Below are positions 46,199 to 57,500 of a stretch of 64,000 nt of DNA, piece after piece; positions within the stretch are counted from its first letter, which is position 1; each line of letters begins with the position of its first letter. A program made the translations under genes and the position numbers. The DNA comes from Beroe forskalii. Taxonomy: Eukaryota; Ctenophora; Nuda; Beroida; Beroidae. The stretch is from positions 1-64,000 of the forward strand of contig WFMF01000631.1 of NCBI GenBank assembly GCA_011033025.1, read 5' to 3'. The notes beneath the pieces were generated by a model. That model had not been told where the DNA came from. It searched no databases and saw only the letters and a list, made by a program, of their open reading frames with translations.

Positions 46199-47806
46199 AA
46201 CAAGAATTGCGCCTGCCGGTAAAATTCTTGTTTTCCACCGGTCCCGTATGCAGGCGCTTAGTTTCCCTCCCCGGCATAAGAAAAGAAGATGAATAACAGA
46301 TAATTCAAATTCCTTGTATCGTATGCGCGTAACTTTGTGGAGGGGCGAAGGTTTCACGTGTGATCATCAGTTTAATTACGCCGCGCAGGGGCATGTTTCG
46401 TAGGTTCGTTGTTGTTTTAGATTTCGCGCGAAGCTTTTATTTCATTTATGCAGGTTTTGTTACGTTAGCAGCTAGTCGACTCCTCGTACGCATTTGCCTA
46501 CTTCGCTACTTATGATTACGCTGTTCATTAAATATAAAGAATTATCGGAGATAGGATACTTGTAACACTGTATTACAATAGCGTTATCAATTATTTCATT
46601 CATGTCAATGGAGATAGGATACTAATTCATCATTTCTGGTATCCTAACTCCAGTATAAACTAAGTTATTTTTGCAGATTATGGTGGACAGGGATCCTAAG
46701 GTACCATAGGATTGTCTTTCACTCACCAAAATTTGGCAATGGATTTATGATATTTTTTAACTTCAATTTTTAGGCCTAAAATGACATATTTGAGTATGGA
46801 ATCGATTCCAAAGGGTGGAGGGGCCTCCAGAGAGGCAGTAGACAAAAGTTGGAGATAGGATTGTTTTGCACTCAGCTTTTTTTGCACTCAGTCGACGATT
46901 TGATCTTTTGATATGATAAATGGTTAATAAATCATTTTACTCCGAGATGACCAATGATCATTGACTATTATATTGGATTTTGTTCAACATAATATTTCTT
47001 CGAAAAGAACTTTGATGATTCATTTCAGCTGCTTGTCCCATAACTCTGTCGTAGCAATTGGATTACTATTTCCCGAAAAGCTGAAATTATAGTTGTTGCC
47101 TACTTTTGTTGGTCAAAATGTCAGTAATAAAGTTAGAATTAGTAAGTCATAATTATTTTATGACTAACTATCGGGCCGAGGGTTACTCCCTTAACAGGCT
47201 AACCTGCTGGATTCCGGCGGCTGGAATGACTTGGGCCGAATTCAGCCTCGCATATATGATACCTTTCTGATAAAGGAAGAAATTGGACATAATTTGGCAC
47301 GGACGCCGGCCGTGGCGCGCGCACGTGCAAGCGAATACTGCCTCCTGATTGGTTGTTAGCATGGTTACCACAGTTGAGGTAGTATGTACAAATTTTCCGG
47401 GCACTTTCTGAACTTGTCCATTGCCAACCCTCTCATTTGCCTTTTTGTATATACAAAAAGGCCAATGGGGAGGGAAAAAATCTTATATATAAAGTAAATT
47501 CACACGTGAATAATGTTTGTCTGTGCGGGCGCACACCATTAAATTTGAGCTTGCCAAGTAAGTATCAAGAGAAACAAAGGCAAACGGGAGAAATGAGGCG
47601 CCGTTGCTATGGAAACCAATTTTCGCACGTGCAGATGATAATCAGTTCTTTGAGAGTGCTTTCTGATACGTTGTTGACTGCTGCATTGTAGCGTTTGAAA
47701 GAACGGTGTGTTTACTGTTTTTCAAATGAAATTCAAGATCTGAAGATAGAGGACGGGTATGGCTAGCATCGAACGAGGTGGCGCGAAGCCCAACGGGCCT
47801 GCTAGT
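46199..47806. mobile_element. Possible Helitron-like insertion, copy 2
   Basis: Absent from duplication copy A, so insertion is seen directly. The 5' end AACAAGAATTGCGCCTGCCG has an inverted AACAAGAATT/AATTCTTGTT pair. The 3' end is a GCCC-aac-GGGC hairpin followed by CCTGCTAGT, fitting the Helitron hairpin-CTRRT signature. The flanks share TATA. Inside is a perfect palindrome GCCTTTTTGTATATACAAAAAGGC (given here only as 47440-47463 in extent). Non-coding. Confidence 0.5.
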
Positions 47807-50092
47807 ATAGACGATAAAATAAATCATTTTCAACTAAGTTCTCGTGATCGTATCCATAGATACAGATATATTTACGAATTTGTCACCACAATACCCAACC
47901 AAAGTACTCATTGAGTTTGATATGAATTGAAGAGACAGGTGTTGCATTCAAGCAAGAACGTGGGTTGACTTTTTGGGTCAAGTAACAGCGATTAAAAACT
48001 AAAAAACAATCCGATCCATCGATTCATTCATTTATGATTGATGTCGAAAAATTTACTAAAACCAGTTAAAATTGACAGCTGCAAATTGAAAACGTAAATT
48101 CAGTAAAATGCCAAGAAATTGCGCGGCCAGTGGGAATTTATTTGGTACCAATTCTCGACGCGCGCACAATTTTTGGTCCGCGCGCGTGGTATATATCATC
48201 AAAATTGTTTCGCGACCGCAGTACAAACAACTTTTTCGTGGTACCGGCAATAAAGTTGGACAACGAAGACATCAGCCTGTATCGCAAATGCTACGAATAA
48301 ACCTCGGTCCCCCGCGATTTGAACGGAGCTTTTCTCACCCATCGGGTTTCGACCCATCCCCCTATAAAAAGAAGAACCCCTATGAAGTCTTTATTTGAAA
48401 AAGATAATGGAGATCTAAGCGTTGAGCCATGGGCTTCGAAAGACGCCGCGCGAAAAAGCATGACTGGGGGGGGCGGACTAGGGGGGTCCCGCCGATCGGC
48501 GCCAATCGGAACATGAAGCCGCCTAAGTGAAGAATTGGAAAATTATTTATTGCCTTTATTCACGGGAGTATGTAGTTATTTGCCTATACCCATGGGATTA
48601 AACCATAATCGAATATTTCAGTTTTTATAAGTTCAATCATTTCTTGAAAAGTTGAAACAAAAGAAACTCGTAGTTCACAGTAAAACGGAATTTATTGTAG
48701 CTACAATTGAACTCCACAAAACTCACTTGTTTTTATAATAAAAATACGAATTGTTAAATTGCAAACTGCGACTTTTAAACCGTCAAATCAAAACTGTGAA
48801 ACATAAACAAGTAATAAAATTTAAGTTAAATTTCAAGGAGTAAAGATTGCATTGTGTCACTAATAATCTATTACAAGGCGCACATCATTTGACCTTCATT
48901 AAAGCAATTTAAAATGCAATTATATCAATATAATAATATATCGTATATCAAGTATTTATTTAAAGAAATCAATCAACGATGTCCCAATCAAAATCAAACA
49001 TAATTTTCCGTCGATTTGGCCAGCTATAGTGAATACTACGGTAAATGTAAAAACACGTTGCCATAGTGATGTCAGCGCGTTGCTATGATAGTCATGACGT
49101 CATAATGTACGACGTTGCGGACATCAGGATCCAGCTATACCCTGCGCAGATGAGGCAAGGGCCAGCTCGGATGAACCAGTGGTCAGGAATACTATACGGA
49201 TAATATTGTCACTCTCTACGGGGACTATACGAGTACATTGTACATGTACAGTATACATGCACAGTATACAGAATACACTATACAGGTACATATACAAGTA
49301 CATATAGTGTACAGGGGTGTAAAACACAATAATAAAATCTCCTCTTTCTCTCGATATCTCAACTCAAAAACATGGTGACACCAATATAATTATGATGATA
49401 TGTTGTCCAATGTGCCACGGGTACATACCAATGATATATGTAACTGTGGCACGTAGCAAGTAGCCCAGAATGAGAAGCGAAGGTTCCGGAGGGGGACGGA
49501 TGAAGTCATGGTAACGCCACACACACGGACAGAGAATGGCGATGATCTTCAGTAGAGTATGATGACATCACGACGTTGCCATGGCAACATCACATCTCCT
49601 CCTTGTAGGGGTGGATCGCCAACTTGACGTGGCCTAGCATTCTGGGCTTGACGCTGATCGACTGTTATAAACAGCTCCTGAAAACATTAGTAAGGGTTAG
49701 AAGACTGAATTAGTGAAGTAGTGATACGGAGGGCAATTAATCAGTCAAGAGCTGAAAAGATTTGAAAAATTCATGAAATCAAGGAATACGTTTCCATTTT
49801 CTTTGAACATTGCACTTTGGGGATTATGAGTCTCAAGTTCTAGATCTGAATTTCTACATCTCATGTCAACATGTGTCACAGTGATTAATGTCCCATTGCA
49901 AATTTAAGCCAACCATTAGTCCAACTCATCCGCAGATTGCGGAGATGACTTAAAAGCTAATTCATCAAGCACATTCCTTGAATATTTTAATAGAACGTGT
50001 GTACTCGAGTAATGAGTATTCTGAATCGATCCTGAACATCTTAAACCTCTCACTCTCCCATCTAAAAGCCTACATTAAGCCTGCGTTAGGAT

Positions 50093-50160
50093 GTTTTGTG
50101 TTTGCTGATGACGTCATTATTACTGCGTAGACTGTAGAATTGAGGGCATCTAACCGCCTG
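50093..50160 (+). repeat. CRE mini-hairpin (duplication copy B)
   Basis: GCTGATGACGTCATTATTAC ... CTGTAGAATTGAGGGCATCTAACCGCC; the counterpart in copy A is at 42900-42972. Confidence 0.65.
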
Positions 50161-51189
50161 CTTCCCTATAGCGCACACATATAAACGTAGTAGTAATACC
50201 GCTACAGGCTAAGTTATAAATAGCGATATAACTAAAATGCTGCTCATAGGTCGCAATGCACTCGAACCACGACACTCCTTTTTCTAAAGACGTAGGAGCA
50301 ATTTCCCGAAAGTTAGAGTTAATGCACATTAGGTTCATTAGTAAGTATGTTAGGCAGCTCGCTTTACAAAACATTCGGTTAAATATTTAAGAGCATTGTA
50401 CGTTTAGTCGTTTAATATATACCCTACTGTCTCTTGAACAGCATAGAGATCAACCAAAGACGTTATTTATATCCAAAATACTAAAATACAGTGATTAGCT
50501 CAAAAGTCCAGAGTTTAGTTCAAACTCCATTTAAAGTTCAGTGTTAAAATCAATAATAGAGCTACAGGATAACCCGAACTATACACAGAACTTGCAGAAT
50601 ACTTCATAGCTCCAAACAATCCAATATGCGACACTCATATGGAATTCCCTATAACGGCAGATTATCGATCTCATTTCACATTATAGCGTACAGTCTAGCA
50701 GATGAACATTTCACGTGTAAAAAGGCAGTTCTATTTCACCAATTTCCCATTTAAGGGCTGGCAATGGCGTCACTCTGAACGCCTATTCCAACTTCAACAT
50801 GTCTTATGACAGATTGTTATTTCTCACGCCCTATAACTTAGGAATGTGACATCAGTACATTACTTCTAATATTGAGAGTAATAGAGTAAAATTAGATGGT
50901 GAATCTAGGACACTGGACCAGCAATTCAACGTGCTCGACTTGGCGGTGTTTCTGACACATGTTACAAAGCGTAACAAAGCGTCATTAAATCCATGAAAAA
51001 TTCGTGTAAATCGGTAAATCAGAAGAGACTGTCACGTGACTGCATTGCTTAGAAAACACAAGAGGTATGAGATAATCCCTTTCACCTAGCGTAATCCGGG
51101 CGTTATAGTATTGCGAAGACTAAACGGTGATTTTAGGATGGACGAAGGATTTTAAACCTCAGGAGAAACAGGCTTTGTTCGTAGTAACC

Positions 51190-51265
51190 TGGGTCAATTG
51201 AGGTGAGATGACGTAATTATCATAGCTTTAAGTAGTGAGTTGATGACGTTTAAAAGCCTATTATT
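51190..51265 (+). repeat. CRE mini-hairpin
   Basis: GGTGAGATGACGTAATTATC, 'atagctttaagtagtgag', then TTGATGACGTTTAAAAGCC. Confidence 0.75.
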
Positions 51266-51404
51266 GCACGGGCTTTAGTTCGGCACTGGATATTACGGAA
51301 TTCTCGCATTCACAAAGGATCTGCATTTATTAGATTCCACTATTCAATGAAGGTTATAAGAGTAGATTGTAGAACTCTGCACACCATGATACACAATCAA
51401 AGTA

Positions 51405-51472
51405 AGGCTGGTGAGATTGAAGTCATTATCATTGTTTAGAATGGTGACTTGATGACGCCGAACAATCTGCCT
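51405..51472 (+). repeat. CRE mini-hairpin
   Basis: AGGCTGGTGAGATTGAAGTC, then 'attatcattgtttagaat', 'ggtgacttgatgacgccg' and AACAATCTGCC. Confidence 0.75.
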
Positions 51473-51645
51473 CTAGTGTGTGGGGTGCAACCCCACACCC
51501 AACCCCCTTCATGCACTGACAGGCTTAGATAGGCTCAGATCTACGAGTCAAGACGTAACTGTTGCAGACATCTATTGTACAGCATGTAATTAGAGAATTA
51601 AGTAATTTGGTAATTGCTGTGGTAGGCCACATATTAGCCGGTCTG

Positions 51646-51712
51646 AGGGGCTTGAGAGTGACATCATTATCATAGCTTTACGTGGTGAATTGATGACATC
51701 AGACAGTCAACG
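51646..51712 (+). repeat. CRE mini-hairpin
   Basis: GGGGCTTGAGAGTGACATCA, then 'ttatcatagctttacgtgg', 'tgaattgatgacatcaga' and CAGTC. Confidence 0.75.
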
Positions 51713-52036
51713 TATCATGCGAGATGTAGTTCTAGTAATTATATAACAGAGCCAAATTTCTTGACTGAGAGGCTTATGGGTTACATGATGTGCAGACTGT
51801 TCCTGATTTTAGAGCAGGCGACCTGATGCCTGTGTAGTGTGTTGTACGCTACTTGATGGTACTAAATGTCAGGGAGACTGAGGTAGCTGGAGTAATGTAC
51901 ACCATTCTTTACATGGTTTCAAGGTGAGATGGCATCAGTACAGCACCAAATACTCAAATAGTGGCATTCCGCTTGAGTCATGGTATCGTGTGTAGACAAG
52001 ATATTATGTTCATGACAGGGCCATTGAGCACTGTCC

Positions 52037-52117
52037 ATAAGGGGTAATCAGAAGAATGAAGATATAACATTGAAATATCAAATGTTATCTTCTTTCTTCT
52101 GATTACCCCTTATGGAC
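52037..52117. repeat. Near-perfect 81-bp hairpin
   Basis: The left arm GTCCATAAGGGGTAATCAGA, continuing AGAATGAAGATATAACATT, pairs with the right arm ending TCTGATTACCCCTTATGGAC. About 36 paired bases with only small mismatches and a short loop near 52077. Could be a tiny foldback element or the source of a hairpin RNA; no promoter evidence. Confidence 0.85.
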
Positions 52118-53237
52118 AAAACTAAATTTTAGTCCCTATATGGCCACAATATATGGCATCTTCCATTGTATCTGGTGTTCGTGATGTTCCCTTGTCAACA
52201 GCTAGTAGATTTTATAGGTAAAGTAGATAGGATCATCACTCAGCTATTAATTGGCGCCACGTAAAACAGCACTGATTGTGTGATATAGGGGCAGTTATAG
52301 GGAGTTATAGGGGCAGGAGATGGGGAAGGACCAATTATATAGACTCTCTCCCTCAGCGCATCGGGGGGGGGTATACATGCTAAATAGCTGTCTAATTGGT
52401 GCAGGTCATTATAAAGAATGTGTACACACAGCGTGTACACCTACACACTCTTACACACATTCCCCTCATCTTCATTAAATACACACTCCTCCCCCCCTTG
52501 CTCCTTCACAAAAACTATAGACTAATTGCCGAGAGGGACGGGTAGAGAGGGGACTAAGTGGGACTGTTACTTCCCTGATATAACATTCACTCTTATATGA
52601 GAGTGCCTACTGACTTTGCCTAAAATGTGGAGGGAGAGAGGACAAACAAAGCCCTCTTCATTTGGGTACAGTGACACAACTTGACCAGCCCTCCATCATC
52701 ACACTGGGTGTGATATCCGTGGTAATAACATCCCGCCGAGTAGGGAAAAGAGGTGCATATTGAAGATAGTAGGGAAACGAGGTGCATATTGTTTATTTGG
52801 GGAGAGCAGGTCACCTCATTCTCTCATTACATACTCCTAGCAGCTAAACTGTCATTTACAACTTTACATACTCATGTTTATATCCAGCAGCCTTTTATAT
52901 TGTGTCAGAGGGTTAAAGAGAGGGAGATTTAGGGAAATTAGGGCATTCATAATATGCCCTAAATATACCTAGCTAAGAGAGTACCTTTTATAATGCCCAC
53001 AATTCTCAAAATTACAATTCCCACAATTATAAAACCCCAAATTACAGGTCCTACGACCATGAAGCAGTGAAGCACACACTGGGATGAATTTTCAAGGAGA
53101 AAAGGTAAGAATTTGATGTGATTCTTGTGTAGTAGTCCATACAAGAGCAGTTACAGAGGGGAGATAAGCGGTCGGGCAGGAGGATTTGTGGAGCTTCCTC
53201 AGCTTGAGGTGTCTTATGACGGACATGAATAAAGCAG

Positions 53238-53300
53238 AGGGTTCTGAGTGATGTCATCATCATGTTTAAAGTGAGGAATTGATGACTTGTACCTAATGTT
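53238..53300 (+). repeat. CRE mini-hairpin
   Basis: GTTCTGAGTGATGTCATCAT, 'catgtttaaagtgagg', then AATTGATGACTTGTACC. Confidence 0.7.
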
Positions 53301-53800
53301 GGGTGGAAGTCTGAGGAGTGGGGAATCCCTCCTCGGAACATACGCCATTTCATGAGAGGGGTGATCTAATATACCCTCCTAGCCTCAGTAGTCAGTTCCT
53401 CAGTAGTCAGTGCTTCTGATATACCCTGTCTTACCTTCTCAAGACCAAAGATACTGGGAAAACTCCCGGTTGACAACTATAAAAAAAAGAAGCCAGGAAT
53501 GATCAAGTTTTAAAGTAGTACCTCACTCAACAACCTCCGAATAGGAGATCCTTCTTCCATAACATCTAGAGTTATTAAACCACCAGTTTTTGTAAAACAT
53601 GTACCAGTACAGCAGTGACATAAGGCCACCACAATCCACAGTCACAGTTGCACAGTACTCAGTGGTTCCTGAATGGAGAATGGGCAGATTGCCAGATAAC
53701 CTACAGGCTACGAGATCTTTAGTGGTCCCCTGTTGAAAAGAGCGGTACATTCGGGTATCATAATTATTCGGGAATATTCCCTGGGACCCCGCGCTCGAGA

Positions 53801-53866
53801 AATAGGTGGTTCGAGGTCATCAACACACCATTTTAAACCATGATAATGACATCATTCTTATGGAAG
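53801..53866 (-). repeat. CRE mini-hairpin
   Basis: On the minus strand: AAGAATGATGTCATTATCAT, 'ggtttaaaatggtgtg', TTGATGACCTCGAACCACC. Confidence 0.75.
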
Positions 53867-54505
53867 GTAACTAGTTCGTAGACACATTATAACATTCGGT
53901 ATATATAAGTTGTGGCACTGAACTAACCACTATTACCATTATATTCTGAGATGATTGCTACGCTGTAATGAACATTGAACGTATTGTGGTGGGACAATGG
54001 AGAGGGCTGTACAATCCCAATTATTTCACGACCCTTTGGAGTCTATTCGAGGGGGGTTTCTTGCAATAATTAAACAGTTGGTAGAGTTCCTTTCTAGAAT
54101 AAATTACATGTAGACTATAGAATGAAATAACCGGGTTACTTAGTGATTAGATAAGAATGGTACGGAGATAAGAATACTCATTACTCATTACACTTCTATC
54201 AAGGTCTGCCAAGGGATACCCTATATTCTGATAGATGACAAACTGGCTGTTTTACTGGCATTAAAATGACCTTTCCAATGGAATAAGTATTATAAAAAGG
54301 TTCCCCAAAGTTCTACATTGTACATAAACACACGACTATCGGGTCCATTTTGGGATACTTCCCGGTTGTGGCCTAAGCCCGTAAGGCGAGGGTCTATTGT
54401 CTAAACCAATGTGGACCCGATCAGGCAAGTGTCTATATATTATAGACCTGCATGAAAACGTCAGAGGGTTCTACAAAAGGAGGAACCCCATTCACCAGTG
54501 GGCGC

Positions 54506-54564
54506 GGAACTAAGCGACTTCCACCTCTACTCACCTTGAAAGCGGAACTAAGCGACTTCCACCT
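54506..54564 (-). repeat. 35-bp-spaced direct repeat over the stop codon
   Basis: GCGGAACTAAGCGACTTCCA followed by CCTC occurs at 54506 and again at 54541. The second copy contains the last codons and TAG stop of the MARCKS-like gene, so the gene's end was duplicated locally. Confidence 0.8.
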
Positions 54565-57500
54565 CGGGCTGCACGTTGTTCTCTATGCAGTTCTCGACTG
54601 CCTTGGTCTCCGTCACCACGTTGCTGTCTGCGTTTGCCTCTTCCACCACCTCAGCAGGTGTCTCCTCAGCCGGGGTCTCCTCGGCTGCTGCCTCTTCCTT
54701 CGTCTCTTCCACTGGGGCGGCTTCCTCAGCGGCGGCGGCTTCGTTGTCTGGCGTCTGAAAGTGGCGTTATATTAGGTTATCAAGAAGGGAATATGTGACG
54801 CAAGTTCGAATAGTCGCTTTTTTCTGAAATTTGAAATTATCAGAAATTCTTCAGTTTTCTACTCCCTCAGACGTAACTTCGTGACGTCTGAGGGAGTGCA
54901 AAATTAAATAATTTCTGATAATTTCCTATTTCAGGAAAAGTAGAATATTCGAGACAGAGGGATGTGTTGATAAACTGGAATGTTTATCAGTTCTAATCAG
55001 CATGGAGAAGTGATAGAATGAGGCTGAGTGACGTAGAGAGTTTGCTTTAATTGCAAGTGTGCAATTGATGGTGTTCTATGACTTCACTTCAGGAAATTTC
55101 CATCGATAAACCCATGCAGTACACACCTAAAGTTAATAAAACGGAATGTTTCTTATCACTGTGTGATTGAGAAGGTGTGATTGGCGTCAGAGAGCAAAAC
55201 GTCAGAGAGTGTAAAGTGTCACCATGACAACGTCAAAGGTGCTGTGTGTTACCATGTGTTACCATGTACACGTACAAGGTGCCGCGTTGACCATGTACTA
55301 TCATGCACTTCATTATCAGTTGCGAATACAAACTCAAGGGTACATGGCAGTGATGATGACAATAGTGACGTCATCAGATTTATACATGATACGGGTGAAT
55401 TAACGTTCTAGAAATCAAGTACACATTATATTTGTGGATTTGAGATTATTGATGAGTTCTTCTCGTTCCAATGCAATCCCCGCATTCTCACTGAACATTC
55501 TAGGTTTAGACTTTAGAAGAGTCTCGATCCTCTATACCAAAAGTACATTAGTGCAGTAAGAAAATACGTGATTTCTAGCCTTCCGGTGATGTAATGCAAG
55601 CAGGAAAAACTGCAAACATTCTCCTTTTATGGATATAAACGGACAAGTGCCCGGTCTAACTTTGTACTTTCATCCCGTGTAATAATATCATGATGAGAAC
55701 ATCAGATAATGTCGTATAGTAAAAAGATGTCGCATAATGACTTGTTTAGGACAATATAACCTCTAACCCACCCACTTATACTACCAATTAGATGATGTAA
55801 TCTAATGTCTGTCTGGTGCCTACCCCATGCAGCTATTATAAAATGTCATGTACAGCTCAAATGTCTGGGACTTCGCTGGGAAGTGCAGTGCTGGAAGACG
55901 GATAAAAGGCTTAGCGAGAGTGGGAATTAAGGGAAAGGTGATAATCACGCCCAAATTACTCGAGCAGTTTTTTAAATTGCGAACCTTTCCGGACCCAGGC
56001 ACAGATAAACACGGACTTTTCGGTGTTCCATCTCGAGCAACCTTACTTTTCGATACTTCGGCAGGGAACTTGGATATTTAGATTTTATGCCGAGTAAAGG
56101 GGATTGCAGTGCGTGTGAAGTGAATCCGTACCGAAGGGGAATAATCTGGGAAGGTACAGTGTTTACTGTTTAACAGGGAGTAACAATTAGTGGAGACTGC
56201 AACTGTCAACTCTGGTAGACATGTCCTGAAGTGACTGGGAAGATGGGTGCCTGGACTGGGGAAATCTTTGGTAACTCAATTAGAAGCGCAATCTTCATTA
56301 GACCCTGCCCTAGAAAGCCTTCGTCGCTCACCAATGTGAACGTATTGAACGACCCCACATCATTTTCCATATATTGTAACTTTCATTGACTATGGGAATG
56401 GTGCCTGCCCCGAGCATGAACCCGTGCATGATTGCTCTGAATAATACATGGCTCAACGACCAGTGAGCTGTTGCAGCTGTAACAAGATGACCAGGGAGCT
56501 GTAACAAGATGATCTGATAGAGCTGTAACAATAGTGTGTTACAATAGGGAGTATGAAGCTGCAAGAAGTGTAACATTTAACACTCCCATTATACGTTACT
56601 GTTCAAAAGCAGCTCTCTGGTTACACCTTCTGGTACGCAACACTAACTCCAGTACGAGAACTGAAAATCTCACGCAATGTAATAAGGACAAAAGGCTTGT
56701 GAGAATGACTTCATTATCAGGGTTTAAAATGGTGAAATAATGGCGTCTACTTTGTCCGAAAGACAGAAAAGACCAGTGTACAAGACACTTTGAGCAAGAT
56801 TCTGTAACAGGTGAACTAAGCGGTTACATCATCAGCAAATGCAGCTGTAAAGCAGCAGACTGGAGGCGCCAGAACCCCTACTTGCATGAAAACGAGAACA
56901 GCAAACCCATAGAATGCAGAGCGCGCACACTCTCGGGCTGTAACAAATGGTACAGTAGTGGGTGGTGATTGCGGTGGGAAACGGGAGACAGCGAACTTCT
57001 CAGACTTCTCAGAGTACACGGAACATTTTACAAGGATTCTTCCACACTCACAGACGCAGGGAAAGGACTAAGGAAGGCCCAGGTGGTGGATAAAGGAGGT
57101 GTAACTGTGTAAGGTGTATACCCCGTTTAATACTTTAATACCAAAAGACCCATCTTGCTAGCATTTAATTCGTCCTGAATGGCAGTTCTCTAGCCCTGAT
57201 CATGAAGATATAAGGAAAGTTATTTCCATTGAGTAAGAACATGCTCAAACTAAGTGCTGGAACAGGGTGCAAACGAACCACTTTGAAGGGAGTGAGATCT
57301 AGGATATATCTCGGATAATTAAAGTGGTTTGAGATCATGAGTACTGTGGTCTACAGTATACTGGGTATGTACGGGCTCTAGGCTCCATCCCACACAGCCA
57401 GGGTGAAGTATCCCGGGAGTTCCAGAGCAGTATTTCCCTTACACATGAAATATTCTCTTGGTACGCGGAGAGAAGAGAACATATAGTACTCTAGTAATAG

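Larger units (their letters stand above)
46124..50836. repeat. Segmental duplication, copy B
   Basis: Second copy of 40387-43664, same orientation, longer because of the insertion at 46199-47806. The near-identity and the junk stretch between the copies fit either a recent tandem duplication or two haplotypes joined end to end by the assembler. Confidence 0.9.
50837..54505. other. Intergenic DNA with mini-hairpins, no gene recognised
   Basis: Apart from five CRE mini-hairpins and the hairpin at 52037-52117, no coding region could be supported. Small ORFs lack domains and codon structure. Confidence 0.5.

Noticed and set aside
42985-50374. 69-74 aa minus-strand frames identical in both duplication copies
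   Set aside because: Identity follows from the recent duplication and is no sign of selection on protein.
54452-54775. Plus-strand frames at 54452-54775 and 59142-59578 rich in Leu/Ser/Gly
   Set aside because: Antisense of the MARCKS-like exons; the minus strand has proper splice borders and biased Glu/Ala/Lys composition.
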